This document shows, piece by piece, positions 1 through 11,760 of a DNA stretch of 64,000 bases. The notes under the pieces were generated by a model. The model was not told where the DNA came from, searched no databases, and worked only from the letters and a program-made list of their open reading frames with translations. How positions within the stretch are numbered: the first letter of the stretch is position 1; each line of letters opens with the position of its first letter. Position numbers and translations under genes: made by a program. The DNA comes from Mycoplasma sp. NEAQ87857 (GTDB taxonomy: Bacteria; Bacillota_I; Bacilli_A; Mycoplasmatales; Metamycoplasmataceae): NCBI RefSeq assembly GCF_009792315.1, contig NZ_CP045542.1, forward strand, positions 186,001 through 250,000, read 5' to 3'.

Positions 1-2820
1 TTTATCTTTTATATCAGTAACAGAACTACTATCATTCATAGTATTAGCATTACTTATTGATGTTTCAAGGTGTCTTTTGATATCGTTATAATCTTTTTTA
101 TTGTATTCATTTTTATTTAATTCAACAATAATATTATTAGCAAGTTCTTTTTGTTTGTTCAACATATCAACTAAAGCTTTTTTATAAGCTTCTTTTAGTT
201 TAGTTGTTTTTGATTTTAAATCTTCTATATTTTCTTTGGTTCATTCACCATTTGTTTTAGAAGGTTTAGGGTTATTGCTAATAGCTTTAGTTAGTTCTGT
301 AATAATATCGTTATATTCAGTTTTATTTTTATTAGCTTCTTTTAATTTATTAATTTCAGCTAGTGCTTTATCATATGATTTTTCAGCATCATCACCTTTA
401 GCCTTTAATAATTCTTTTAAAGCTTTATCTACTTTATCATTTGTATCATTAACATTTGTTATAGGATTTCTAATACTTTTTAAATCATTATTTTTTGAAT
501 TTAAATCTCTTGTATCTAAATCACTATTTTCTTTATCTCTTTGGAATTTTTCAATAGCAAATTTAGCAAATTCAAGTTTAATAGAAGCAAATTCTTTTTC
601 TAAATCATCAGAAGTTGTGTTTAATTTGTTTGCATTATTTTCATTTGTTGATCTTGAAGAAGTTCCTTTTGAAATTAAACTATCGATTTTTTTAAGAATT
701 TCTCCATCTGGATTATTATCGGTTTTAAATTTATTTATTTCACGAAGAATTCCATCCAATCTTGCTAGAGCAGCTGTTAAACGCTTATCTCCATCTAGTG
801 AACTTAAATATATTTCAATATTATTTTTTCTTGTTTCAAGGTTTGAAGCTATTGTTGCTAGACTTGATAATTTTATATCCTTTAAATTAGAATTCGCACT
901 AATACCAGCACCTGATAACACACCGCTTGTCCCAAATAGTAAACTAACTTCATTGTCTAAATTATTTTTATGAGTTGCGTTTAAATAATTATTAGTATTT
1001 AAGACATCTTTATATCTTATTAAAGTAGTAATAAGGTTTGAAGTTTTGGTATCTAAATCTCTTCAGGTATAAACAACTTTGGTGGTTAAATCACCAAAAT
1101 CTGGACTTTCTATATTTACATCGTATAATTGTTTTCTTGCTTCTGTTTTAACATTATCTGCTAAGTGTGTTAAATTTTCAATTTCCTGAATTTTTGATGC
1201 TAGCGGATTTAGCTTATTTCAATATTTTAAGAATGTTGATACATTGTTATTATCGCTAGCATTTCCATCAACTTTGTTTTTTCAAATTCAATCTAAAATC
1301 TCTTCATAAATAGATTTTAGTTTTTCTTTATCGCTTCTTTCTCCAATTAAGTTAGGTATTATTTTCTTTTTAGTGTCTAAATATTGTTTATAAACTTCAG
1401 TATATATATAATGATAATTATTATTAATTGAAGGTGTATCAACAGTAAAGTTAGAGCTATTCAACACAGATACAACTTTATACTTCTTGTTTAAATTTAC
1501 GTTACTAAATTTTGTTTCTGATGTTGCTTCAAGTTTTCCAGCAAGTTTACTAAACGGAAGTGGTATTTGATTGGTATTAAGTATTATTTTAGTATCATCA
1601 CCATTAAAATATTTAATTTTTTTATTACCAGAAATAACTTTATAAACAAATTGTGGCTTTAATCCATCATCAATTAGATTTTTAAGCTCTTTTTGATCTT
1701 GACTCTCACTGATTTCATCCGCAACCTTAGTGTAATTTACACTAATAACTCTTTCACTTGATGCTTTAACATCATATGAAGAACTAAATGTCTCACCTGG
1801 ATTGTCTCTATTTATTAAGCGAGCGACTATGAAATTGTTAGGTTGTGAACCAGAGTAATAATTATCATTTATTTTTGTTTTAAATTTTAGTTGAATCCTT
1901 GCTAATTTATAGTATTCTTTTCTGTTACCATCTTCTGCAAGATCTAAGTCAAAAACTATTTTTTTATTACTTCCTCTATCTTCTTGTTGGATATTTCTTA
2001 TTTTAGCTCTATCATTTCTCTGTGCTCTAAGATCATTACGTAAGTATTTTTCTCTATTGGGGTCATCAAGGTGTCCATAACTACCTGGACCTTGTGTATC
2101 TCAATATCTACCTCAGCTTCTTCCACCGTGCGGGAAGTATGATGGGTAAGAGTTATCTCAAACTCCATCATCACCAAAGTTTATATAGTTACCACCTCTT
2201 GTAGCACCAATAAAACCATCGTTTTGGCGTCCTGGTATATCGTGAAAATTACTTGCTCCATCATATATGTATTTTTTAGATGCTTTATTATAAGTAAATT
2301 TTAGGTTATCATTTTGATGATCTCCACCCCATTTGGAAACCCCTGAAATATCTGGTCAATTTTCATATATTGAATTTACACTAAAATATATCGGATCATC
2401 ATCAGAAAATGAAATTGGTAAATCTTTTGGTATTTCTACTTCTATTTTTAATCTAGTAGCTGTAATAAGTCCGCTATCTTTATCTGCTAGATTAGTTAAT
2501 TTTTTTCCCATTGTATTATTGATAGTAACAGACCAATCTTGTTTTGCATTGGTTAACTTATATTCTCTTTTTTGATCAATATCCGCATCTCATTCTTTAT
2601 ACATTTGTCAATGGAAAGGTGTTAAGTTAATAATGTTTGCGTATGCTCTTTTATCAGGAATCGGACTAGTATCGTTTGATCTTGTATTGTTATTATGTGT
2701 TAGATCTATATATTCATAATCACTTTTTTGTTTGACTTCACTTGTACCATTAGTAGAAATACCTATTAAAGGAATAGTCGCTGGAGCAACTATTAGTAAT
2801 CTCTTTAGATGTTTTTTCAT
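1..2820 (-). CDS. Large coiled-coil surface protein, 3' end outside window
   Basis: One minus-strand frame stays open from the ATG at 2820 to base 1 once TGA is read as Trp, giving at least 940 residues without a stop. It has a good ribosome site (AAGGAG just before the ATG). The basic-hydrophobic leader (MKKHLKRLLIVAPATIPLIG) resembles the leaders of the lipoproteins at 21942 and 25686 but has no lipobox Cys, so it is secreted or anchored rather than lipidated. Residues about 150-300 form a Trp/Gly/Asn-rich globular part. From about residue 480 on, Lys/Glu/Asn-rich helical segments of FIVAR-like coiled-coil character recur. I do not recognise the family; an adhesin or other surface role is inference. 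Confidence 0.75.
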
Positions 2821-2984
2821 GAGTACTCCTTCATATCAATAAGTTACTCATATATTTCTAACCTAATTTGCAAAGTGTATAAAATCTTAAACTTTTCACA
2901 GTTTAAGATTTTGTATATTACGTATGAAAAGTTAATAATTAATAAAAAAAGAACAGTACACATACACACATATATAGGCAAACC

Positions 2985-3007
2985 TATATATATATATATA
3001 TATATAT
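2985..3007. repeat. (TA)11 dinucleotide tract
   Basis: A pure TA run of 23 bases lies in the 249-bp gap between pepA and the surface-protein gene, about 165 bases upstream of the latter's start. The same gap holds a strong hairpin (about 2881-2914, arms AAAATCTTAAACT/AGTTTAAGATTTT) in the presumed 5' leader. Such tracts change length by slippage. Whether this one sits inside a promoter spacer I cannot tell, because no clear -35/-10 pair flanks it. Confidence 0.6.
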
Positions 3008-3069
3008 CGTTCATAGTAAAATAATCTAATAGATAATTATTAAATTCTCTTAGTTTTTATTGTTAATTA

Positions 3070-4440
3070 TTATTTGTTAAATGAATTAATTGCATATTCT
3101 ACTAAAGTAGCAATTAATTCCCCTTGAGGTTCACCATCTTTGTCTGCAGTTCCTGCAACATCACAGTGAATAAAATCAGTGTCTTTAGTGAATTCTTTTA
3201 AAAACATAGCTGCTTGAGAAGAATCAGGTCTAACTTTTGAACTTCAATTGGCTAAATCAGCAACTTTAGAACCTTTATTCCCTTTATTATAGTCCTCGTG
3301 TAAAGGCATTCTTCATACCTTTTCCATTGCTTGTTTAGCACTGTTATTAAACACTTGATATTTATCATCATTAGTTGATCAAATACCTGTATAGCTATTC
3401 CCTAAAGCTACAAGCATTGATCCAGTTAATGTTGCAACATCGATAATAGTTGTTGCATTTAATTTATCTGCAGCATAGTAAATACCATCAGCTAAAACTA
3501 ATCTTCCTTCAGCATCTGTATCAACTACTTCTACTCATTTACCACTCATTGATTGATATACATTTTCTGGTAAAGAAGCATCGTTATTAATTCTATTGTC
3601 AGTAATACACATTACACAAGCAACATTTACTTTAGCATTTATCATTGCTAAAGATTTTACTGCATAAGCTGCAATTACTGATCCAGACATATCATATTTC
3701 ATTCCTTCCATATGATATCCTTTAGTATTAACTCCTCCAGTATCAAAAGTAATACCTTTACCTACAATAACAATTTTTTCTTTGCTTGAAGGATCTCCAA
3801 GGTATTGTGCAATAACTACTCTTGGTTCATGTGTTGAACCTTGATTAACTGAAAGTAGTAATCCCATATTTAAATTAGTTATTTCTTTTTTGGTTAATAC
3901 TGTAAGTTTTAAATTATTAATACCAGCAAAGTCATTAACGATGTTTGAAGCTAGGTTTTCAGAATTTAAGAAATTCTCTGGCATAATTTGAAAATTTCTT
4001 GCTTTGTTTATTGCGTTAGCTACTATATTAAGTTTAGTAATTAAATCTAATATGTCTTGTGAATCATTGTTTAAGTATAATGAAATTTCTTTGTCTTTTT
4101 CTTGTTCTTCTTCAATAGTTTTTTTGAATAATTTCGCTTGAGCAAAGCTAATTTTAGTAATTAAGATTCTAAGAACTTGTTCTAAAGAGAAATGTTCATT
4201 AACAAAACTTTCTACGTCTATTTGGTAATCATAGTTTGCACCAGATACCAAATTTATTATCATTTGTTGTAATTCATCAATGGTTTGATGTTTTTTATCG
4301 ATGTAAATATATGCGATATTTTGTTCAAAATAATGACTAATATATCCATTTTTTTTAGCTATTTGTTTATCATTGCTATCTTGTTCATACACAGCAGTTA
4401 ATAACATAGCTGTATTTCTGCTGTTATCTACTTTTATCAT
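3070..4440 (-). CDS. pepA: Leucyl aminopeptidase (M17 family)
   Basis: 456 residues, cytosolic zinc/manganese exopeptidase that removes N-terminal residues from peptides. The C-terminal catalytic half shows the M17 metal and active-site signatures: [10 protein letters not shown] (lysine and first aspartate), a downstream KYDMSGS segment, and [13 protein letters not shown] with the metal-binding Asp/Glu and catalytic Arg. The N-terminal half is poorly conserved, as usual in mollicutes. The start at 4440 is preceded by GGAGGTG. It stands alone, with a 421-bp A+T-rich gap upstream and the surface-protein gene 249 bp downstream. Together with pepC at 30313 it fits growth on imported peptides. Confidence 0.93.
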
Positions 4441-4861
4441 CTACACCTCCTTAATTATTTAAATGGTTTTTGTCTTAATAAATGTTTACATATTTTAAAA
4501 TAAATCATATTTTTTGATATTCTATCAAAATAATTAAATATTGTAAATCAATATTTAATTATTCAAGGTAATTATTAAAAAGTAATAAAAATAAGTTAAA
4601 TTAAAGTTATATACGAATCTTTTGTTTTTATAGTTTTGAGATAAAATATAATCTCACTTATATTATAAAATTATTTTTATAATATAGAACTTTTAAATTC
4701 ACAAATTCAAACAAAATTTTATATTCTTGATTCCTTAAATAGTTTAAATGATAGATTTTTCATTCTTAACTCTATATCCTTTAATAAATAAATTTAATTT
4801 CAACCCTAATATATTGACTATAGATATATAAAAACATGAATCTTTAGATTCATGTTTAATA
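4441..4861. other. A+T-rich intergenic region, no gene seen
   Basis: No convincing open frame or RNA gene is visible on either strand. It contains the terminator of the DHH operon at its low-coordinate end and an A+T-only inverted repeat around 4656-4684 (TTATATTATAAAA/TTTTTATAATATA). The pepA promoter must lie near 4450-4500, but no single -35/-10 pair stands out. Confidence 0.5.
4824..4857 (-). terminator. Intrinsic terminator after the DHH operon
   Basis: Read on the minus strand, an 11-bp stem (AAACATGAATC with GATTCATGTTT, 4-base loop) is followed by a T-rich stretch. It starts five bases after the stop codon at 4862. Confidence 0.8.
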
Positions 4862-5839
4862 TTAATTATCTTTTTCGTTTAAGTATCTTTTAACTTCTAA
4901 AGCACAATCATCAATAACTTGTTCAACTAAGTCAAATGAATCAATAATAGCTCCTGAAGCTCGTTCATGACCTCCACCATTTCATTTAACTGCAACATTA
5001 CGAACAATCGGTCCATTAGATCTAAATTCCACTCTAATTCTGCCATCTTCTTCTTCGGTAAATTGAACTCAAATTGGATATCCTTGGATATTAGCAATTG
5101 AGTTTACTCTTACTGAAGATTGAGCAGTTTTACCTAGTTGTTTAGTAGTAGCTAAATCGTTTTGGATATAAGCTACTCCATCTCTAGTTTTTAAGGTTGA
5201 TAATAATCAAGATTGGTATTTTAAATCATCTAAAGAAATAGCTGCAAGATTAGTATGAATAAAATCACTATCTAGTCCTGCATCATATAATTTAGCAGCA
5301 ATATTTAAGGTTCTACTAGTAGTATTATTAAATAAGAATCTACCACTATCAGTGTTAATTCCTAAATAAAGTAAATTAGCAGCTTTAGGAGTAATAATTC
5401 AGTTATTTTTAATAGCTATTTCAGCAATCATTTCATCTGCTGCTACATAAGAGCTATCTACTCATCTAACTGTATTTGCTGGTAGATCATCATCATTTGG
5501 ATGATGATCAATTCTAATTACTTGATCAAATAGATTTTTATCTAATACTTCTTTAAATTCAATTCTTTCTTTAAAGTTAGCATCAACTACTACCCCTAGA
5601 GATTTAGCTAAAACTTCATCACTAGGAACAGTATCCATTTGTAAGTTTAAAAAGCTAAAAGAACCTTTAGAATCTCCTATAGCATAAACTTTTTTATTAG
5701 GAAAATTAGTTTCTAATAATTCCTTTAGTCCAAATTGAGATCCTAAACAATCTCCATCAGGACGAATGTGGTGAAAAATAACAATGCTGTCGTATTTAAT
5801 AAGTTCTTTAGTAACTAATTCTAAATTACCTATTTGCAT
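4862..5839 (-). CDS. nrnA: DHH/DHHA1 phosphoesterase (NrnA-like), copy 2
   Basis: 325 residues. DHH motifs are visible in order: FHHIRPDGDCLGSQ near residue 25, VVDAN near 87, the DHH signature in IRIDHHPNDDD near 112, and the DHHA1 substrate loop GGGHERASGA near 290. The family degrades 2-5 nt nanoRNA and dephosphorylates pAp in the cytosol using manganese. Its start overlaps the end of the upstream paralogue by 10 bases, with the ribosome site AAGGAG inside that gene, so translation is probably coupled. The two copies are clearly paralogous, and mollicutes often carry two. Which copy does which reaction cannot be told from sequence. Confidence 0.9.
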
Positions 5840-6795
5840 TCATACTCCTTAATTGCTTGGTTTAAATCAGCTAAAACACTTGGAACCATATCTCAAGAAG
5901 CTACGGTAATTCCTGCAGCATTATCATGTCCTCCACCATTGTATTTTTTAGCAACAATGTTAACTAAAGGACCATTACTTCTTAATCTTCCTCTAACAGT
6001 TCCATCTTCTAATTGAATAAATAAAGCTCAACAAGAGTTATCTTCAATGTTAGCTAATTCATTTACATACATAGCAGCAGTAAATGAATCCATATCATAT
6101 TCTTTTAAGATTTCTGGAGTAATTTCATAATATAAAACTCTTCCTTCTTTTTTGAATTCACTTAAGATCTTTCCAATGAATTTAATATCTTTAAGAGATC
6201 TTTTTGAAAGTTCTCTTAAGATATTTGCTGGATGAAATCCATTTTCCATTAAAAAAGCTACTAATTTGTGAGTTCTTGCAGAAGTATCTGGATATAAGAA
6301 TCTACCACTATCAGTGTTAATTCCTAAATAAATATGACTACTTGCTTTTTGAGTTACTGTTCAATTTGCATCATAAGCAATTTGAGCAATCATTTCAGCT
6401 GCAGCTACATAATGTTCATCAATTCAGTTGTAGTCATAATCAATATCTGCACCATTAGGATGGTGATCAATTCTTAATTTAGCAGTAGTTTTGTTTTGAT
6501 AAAGTATATCTGCACATTCGATTCTATCTCCACTAGAAGCATCTACTACAATAGCTAATGAATCATTGTAATCTATTTGATCTTCTGGAGTAAATTCATA
6601 TCCCATAAAGTCAAATAAACCAATGTTATTACCTACAGTATATACTTTTTTATTTGGGTAGTTAGTTCTAATTAACTCAGCTAAACCTGCTTGAGATCCT
6701 AAACAATCTCCATCAGGACGAATGTGGTGAAAAATAACGATGTTATTATATTTTTCGATTGCTTCTATTGCTGTTTGTGAATTTCCTATTTTCAT
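5830..6795 (-). CDS. nrnA: DHH/DHHA1 phosphoesterase (NrnA/MgpA-like), copy 1
   Basis: 321 residues, same domain order as the downstream copy: FHHIRPDGDCLGSQ near residue 22, VVDASSG near 85, LRIDHHPNGAD near 110, and C-terminal GGGHDNAAGI. The metal ligands of the DHH fold are intact, so it should be an active nanoRNase/pAp phosphatase. It follows the lipoprotein ending at 6810 by 14 bases, which puts it at the end of the ABC-transporter cluster. This position matches MG190 (mgpA) downstream of the MG185-MG189 block in M. genitalium. The context suggests it disposes of imported or internally made short oligonucleotides. Confidence 0.9.
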
Positions 6796-6809
6796 AATAT
6801 TTTCCTTTC

Positions 6810-7568
6810 TTAATTATTAATATAGTTATTGTATTCTTGATCAATTTTAATTTTTAAATCATTTGGAAAATTAAAATTGATCTTTGAGATTTTATTATCT
6901 AAAAATTGGTTAACAGTATCTATTGTGGTATTTAAATGATCTAAGATTAAATCATAAGTTTCAGTTGAATAAATTAAATTAAATTGAAATTTAATGTAGT
7001 AACTTTGTTTAACTTGTTGATAAATCTTAATTAAATAATTTAAATAATCTTGATACTCTTGTTGTTGGTTGGTATTTAATTTGGTAAATAGTTGTTCTTT
7101 TAAATCTACTAAAGCTTGAATTTTATTACCTAATTCTAAATAATTAGAATTATTTAGAATTTCATCCGAATCTTGGATATATGAATATATCTCTAAAGCA
7201 TTATTAGATTTATATAATAATGGGTTTTGTTTAATTGCTTGCATTAACACTCTAGCTGCAGAAATTCTACCTTCTATTGCAGTAGTTAATGGTAAATAAG
7301 TGTTTTGGCCTGAAAGGTTATGATCTTTATCTACTTGAATATCAATTTGTTTGATAACAAATTGATATTGTTCTAATGCTTTAATTAAATAAACATAATA
7401 TCCTTTTGTTTCTTTTGGATAATTGTTTAATTCAATAATCAAATTGTTTAATTGATTAACTTTTTGATTATATTGTTCTTTATAAGTTTGAATTGAACAG
7501 CTAGATAGCATTATTGGTGTTAAAGCTAAGTTTGAAAATAAAAATAGTTTAAATTTGTTGAATTTCAT
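6810..7568 (-). CDS. Lipoprotein, function unknown
   Basis: 252 residues beginning MKFNKFKLFLFSNLALTPIM with a lipobox ending LSSC (Cys24), so it should be lipidated on the outer membrane face. The remainder is hydrophilic, rich in Gln, Asn, Tyr and Leu, and predicted helical; no catalytic motif is visible. A terminator (7583-7605) lies between it and the preceding lipoprotein gene, so it may rely on readthrough or its own promoter. It is placed between the ABC system and the DHH enzymes; an accessory role in that uptake system is guesswork. Confidence 0.75.
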   Translation of the reverse strand: MKFNKFKLFLFSNLALTPIMLSSCSIQTYKEQYNQKVNQLNNLIIELNNYPKETKGYYVYLIKALEQYQFVIKQIDIQVDKDHNLSGQNTYLPLTTAIEGRISAARVLMQAIKQNPLLYKSNNALEIYSYIQDSDEILNNSNYLELGNKIQALVDLKEQLFTKLNTNQQQEYQDYLNYLIKIYQQVKQSYYIKFQFNLIYSTETYDLILDHLNTTIDTVNQFLDNKISKINFNFPNDLKIKIDQEYNNYINN

Positions 7569-7582
7569 AATCTAAAAATGAA

Positions 7583-7605
7583 TAAAAAGGCCAAAAGCCT
7601 TTTTA
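7583..7605 (-). terminator. Intrinsic terminator inside the lipoprotein series
   Basis: Minus-strand stem AAAAAGGC/GCCTTTTT with a 5-base loop and a T-rich end, located between the stop at 7608 and the ATG at 7568. Confidence 0.75.
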
Positions 7606-7607
7606 TT

Positions 7608-9458
7608 TTACTTAACATGAGCTACATCTAAATAATTTTCATCAAGTTCATAGTTAGCTGGTAAGCTAGTAAATAACTCATTAGCAAAGTTATAATTACT
7701 TAATTCACTTGAAGGATAAATATTTTGCTCGATATTAGGTCTTTGAGCTAAATATGATTTTAAAGTGTCAAACATATATCATTTGTTATCTTTGGTATCA
7801 AAGAATTCAATTCAATATGTTGCTTTTTTAACATCATTATTTGTTACATAACCTTTAATAATTTGGGTTTTAAAAGCACCTAAACCAAAAATAGAAACAG
7901 CATATAATTTAGCTAATTGTTGTATGTTAGTTTTACTTTCAGCAACTGCTTTTTTAAGGATTGTTAAAGCTTTTTGGTAAGCAGAATTAAAGTATTTTTT
8001 AGCTAAAGCGATCATTTGATTCATATTTTGTTCTAATAAAGTTTCTTTATTAGAATCATTAGATTTAACAATTTCATCTCTTTTGTTAGCTAACTCTATT
8101 AATTCTTGTTGATGTTGTTCAATAGTTTTTAATTGGTTTTGATATGTTGCTATACTTTTTTGTAAAAATTCTATTTTTTTAACTTCATTAGGTTTAGCTA
8201 CTTTTAATAATGATTTTTGATTCTCTAAATCTCTTTTAATTTTAAATACTTCTGGTAAGTATAATAATTCTAAATTACTATTAAAGAACTGAATTGGATT
8301 TTTCAAAAAAGCTTCTTCTTGTTCAGGAGAAAATTCATAATCACGAGCAAAAATAGTAAATGCATCATCTTGTTTATCAGTGTTGATATTTTTACCATAA
8401 AGGATGTTTAATGGACCAAATCCTAAGAAAATTCCATTATCGTTTATTAATTGATTTAAATCAACATTAAAACTACGTTCTTTAAAATCATTTAGAAAAA
8501 TTTCTAAAATTTTCTTAGTGTCTTTTTTAGCTTGAGTAATTGAACCAAATCTTTTTTTAACTTCTTGATATAAACTAGTAAACATTGAATAAGGAATAGC
8601 TCCAAAAATCTCATTGTTTTTACTTAAGTTAAATGTTCATTTACCTTCTTTTTTAGTTAAAAGTCTTTTTTCAGGATCTTTATCATTTTGATAACGAATG
8701 TATTTTTGATAAAAAGGAGTATCAATTAAAAAGTTTTTTACAACCGCTTCAACTTTTTGATCATCAATTACTAATTTAGGATTAGAGTAATCTAAATAAG
8801 TGGTGGTTGAAATTGTATCAATATCTTTATGAATAACAGTTTCTTTCTTTAAATACTCTGGAGTGCTGTTAACTATATCATTGTAATTAGTATTAGCAAT
8901 TTGTTCTAAGGTTCTAATTTTAATTTTGTTTTTATTTTCATCTTTAGCATTGTAGTCATTTACATATGCAACATATTCTTTATAACTTTGGTTAATTCTG
9001 TTAATTGCATTACTGATGAATTTACTTAAAGAATCATAATCAGGATCAGTTTTAAGATCTTTGATCTTATCAAGGTTAGTTTGATTAATTTTAATTTCAA
9101 TACCTTGTTTATTAAAATCGTATAATTTACCAACTTGCTTAGTTAAGTTTCTTTTTAAATGATCATTATCTATTGAAATAGCTTTGGTTAGACCATAATT
9201 ATAAAGTGTAAATGAATAAGTTAATAATTCATTATTATAAAATTGATTTTCAAAAGCTTGTAAAGCAGGAATTTTTAAATCATCTTGTGTGTAAGTGATT
9301 TTTTCTTTTTGGGTATAAGGATTATCTTGAACAAAAGAATTAGCATATTCTACAGTAGGATTATTTCTGTATAAACAAGACACAGCTGTCATAGGAGTAA
9401 TAGCTAAAGTAGCTATTGCACTAAAAAATAATAATTTTTGTTTTTTGAGTTTTCTCAT
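7608..9458 (-). CDS. Large lipoprotein of the ABC cluster
   Basis: 616 residues with a signal peptide and lipobox ending AVSC (Cys28). The body is charged and helical, with a probable coiled coil around residues 330-480 (ENQKSLLKVAKPNEVKK onward). Three TGA codons encode Trp. Its ATG starts one base after the stop of the small membrane protein at 9460, so it is co-translated with the permease genes. No enzyme motif is recognised. A substrate-capture or structural partner of the transporter is plausible from position only. Confidence 0.8.
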
Positions 9459-9459
9459 T

Positions 9460-9735
9460 CTATATAAACATTTCTGAATATCTTCAAGATTTAAAGCCTG
9501 AATATGAAATCACACTTCCCATCAAGAATAATAAGCAAGATAATGCTAAACCTCCTATTGAATATGATTTGATAAAGTAATAACTGTCAGTGATTGATCG
9601 ATCTAATCTAATTGTTTTCCATTGCTCTAAACTAGTATTAATGGTTCAAATTAAAACTGAAAGACCAATCATAGCTATAAAAGCTAAAATAGCAATGATA
9701 AATCATATAATGACTTTTCGTTTGTAATTTCTCAT
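9460..9735 (-). CDS. Small two-helix membrane protein
   Basis: 91 residues, too short and too interrupted by TGA to stand out. It begins MRNYKRKVII and has hydrophobic segments at about residues 9-30 and 60-80, separated by a polar loop. The start overlaps the permease stop (9738) closely, and its stop abuts the next lipoprotein start at 9458. The tight packing inside the operon argues for a real gene, possibly a transporter accessory subunit. Family not recognised. Confidence 0.7.
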
Positions 9736-9737
9736 AA

Positions 9738-10766
9738 TTATCCTTTAATTGTTGATCCTTGTCTACTAATTGCAGCCATAATTCTTTTTCTAAATAATAA
9801 ATATACTCCAAACATAGGTAAAATAGCAATTAAAGCAGCTGCTAATTTTACGTTTTGTTGTACGTTTGCTCCAGATTCTGGATCGTTTGGATCTACTCCT
9901 GCTTTGAATAATCACACTGAAAGAACTTCAAATTTTTGATCTCCAATAGTTGAAATAATATTTGGTCATAAATATGCATTTCATGAAGCTAATGAAGTTA
10001 AAATTACAATTGTTAATGTAGTAGGTACTACCATTGGAAAAGCTACTTTAAACAAGTATTTTACTCCTCCTGCACCATCAATTAAAGAAACTTCTTTAAT
10101 TCTTCCTGGAATAGCTTCAAAAGCATTTTTGTACATCAAGGTATTAATAATACTTGCAGAAAACGGAAAAGCTACCCCTAAAAGGAACCCAAAATAAGTT
10201 AAAGTTAATTTACTATCTAAAATAACTTTATATTGTCCTGATAATAAAGCAACTTCTGGTAATACTAAAAGTGCTAAAGCTAAAAATCAAATAATATTTT
10301 TTCCTCTTCAATTTCTTAATGAAAAGGCATATCCCATAAAGAAGGTGATAAAGATTTTTAACGTTACTGAAATTACAACATTTAATGAAGTTAAAGCTAA
10401 TGCAGATCAATATCCTGTAGAAGCTGCTTTTTTGTATGTGTTAGCAACTACATCTTTTCAAGCGTGAAGCTCAAAACCACTATCTTCTTTTCCTTTACTT
10501 ACATAAGTAAGACCTTCACCAAAATCTGGAATTAAAGTAAAGTGTTCTTTTACTTGGATATCATTCATTAATGAGATTGAGATCATTAAAATGAATGGAA
10601 ATAAGATTATTACTCCAAAAAGAGTTAAAAGAAATAATTTCAATAAACCTGTAAATAATATTGTGGTTGGATTGTTATCTTTTACTTGGGATGAAACACG
10701 TTCTTGATTTTTTCTAAGTTGTCTTTTGTTTCAAATCTTTTGAAGCATTAACTTTAACTCAAACAT
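9738..10766 (-). CDS. ABC transporter permease (MalG/UgpE type)
   Basis: 342 residues, about six membrane helices. It carries the binding-protein-dependent permease EAA loop in EAIPGRIKEVSLIDGAGG (Glu-Ala then Gly at the usual spacing), which docks on the ATPase. It has a long N-terminal cytosolic/amphipathic segment and ends in the family-typical hydrophobic helix and basic tail. The ATG is preceded by AGGAGAG. It is the second permease after the one ending near 10783, and it corresponds to MG189/GtsC-type proteins of the carbohydrate-uptake-1 class. Substrate cannot be read from the sequence. Confidence 0.88.
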
Positions 10767-10782
10767 TTCTCTCTCCTAAAGT

Positions 10783-11760
10783 ATTTAATGATAGCTGGAT
10801 CATAAAGAATCCACCTCTAACCAATGATGAATAAATTACCCCAATCACAAAAAGAAGTAAGCTTGCTGCTCCAGCTTTTTGTCAATGTCCATCCACGGTT
10901 GATTTATACACATAAAGCATTATGGTTGCTCCACCATTATTAAATGCAATATCAGGTTTATTTTCAAAAAGAGCAAGTGGGAATACTTTTAACCCTCCAA
11001 TTATTCCTAAAGTAACTAAGAAGTTAATAGTTCCTTTAATACTTGGAAGTGTAATTGTGAAAAATTGTTTTACCCCTGAAGCTCCATCAATTGAAGCTGA
11101 TCTATATAAGTTTTTATCTACTCCTAACATAGCAGTAGTAAAGATTAAAATATTAAACGCAAGTCCATTTCAAATCCCATTAATTACCATTGCTACTAAA
11201 GCATTAAAGGTAAATTTATCATTTGATTGTAATCAAGGTACTTTAGCACCTATGATTTGATTAAAAAGACCATTAATTTGGAAAATTTGAATAAATGCTA
11301 ATGAAACAGCAACTGCATTAGTAATATAAGGCATGAAGAAGATTGTTTGTCAAAATCCTCTAGCATGCTTACGATAAATTTTTGCTATAACAGATGAAAT
11401 AATTAAAGAAATCATAATAACAAATGGTAAAACAAACATACCATAAATAAATGAATTTCTTACTCCTACAGCAAATTCAGGATCAGTTAGAATATTTGCA
11501 TAGTTTCTAACTGTAAATGCATCTGTTTGCTTATCACTAAAAGAGTTAATGATGTTTAAAACCATTGGCACAATTGTGAATGATGTTATTAATATTAAAC
11601 CCGGAAGGATTAATAACATCGGTATTCAAAATGGTGTTTTCTTATCTAAAATAGATTGAGATGTATTTCTTTTTTTGCTTGATTGTTTTCTTAGTGATCA
11701 ATCAAAAAGAAAAGGAATATTGTTAGCTATAAAGGCATGAATTTTATTAACGTAATTCAT
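10783..11760 (-). CDS. ABC transporter permease (MalF/UgpA type)
   Basis: About 325 residues with six predicted helices. The EAA-type loop reads LYRSASIDGASGVKQFFTI. The ATG at 11760 overlaps the end of the ATPase gene by 14 bases, a typical coupling for this operon. The exact stop is my least certain boundary here: I place it at 10783-10785 from the codon phase, and an end 27-30 bases further on (overlapping the next permease) is the alternative. It is the partner of the permease at 9738 and of the ATPase at 11747. Confidence 0.85.

Noticed and set aside
236-973. Plus-strand open frame opposite the surface-protein gene
   Set aside because: It is an antisense shadow of the Lys/Asn-rich coding strand, with no ribosome site and a Leu/Phe/Ser composition typical of such shadows.
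2809-3024. Plus-strand frame over the TA tract
   Set aside because: It is made of Ile/Tyr runs from the TA repeat and has no ribosome site.
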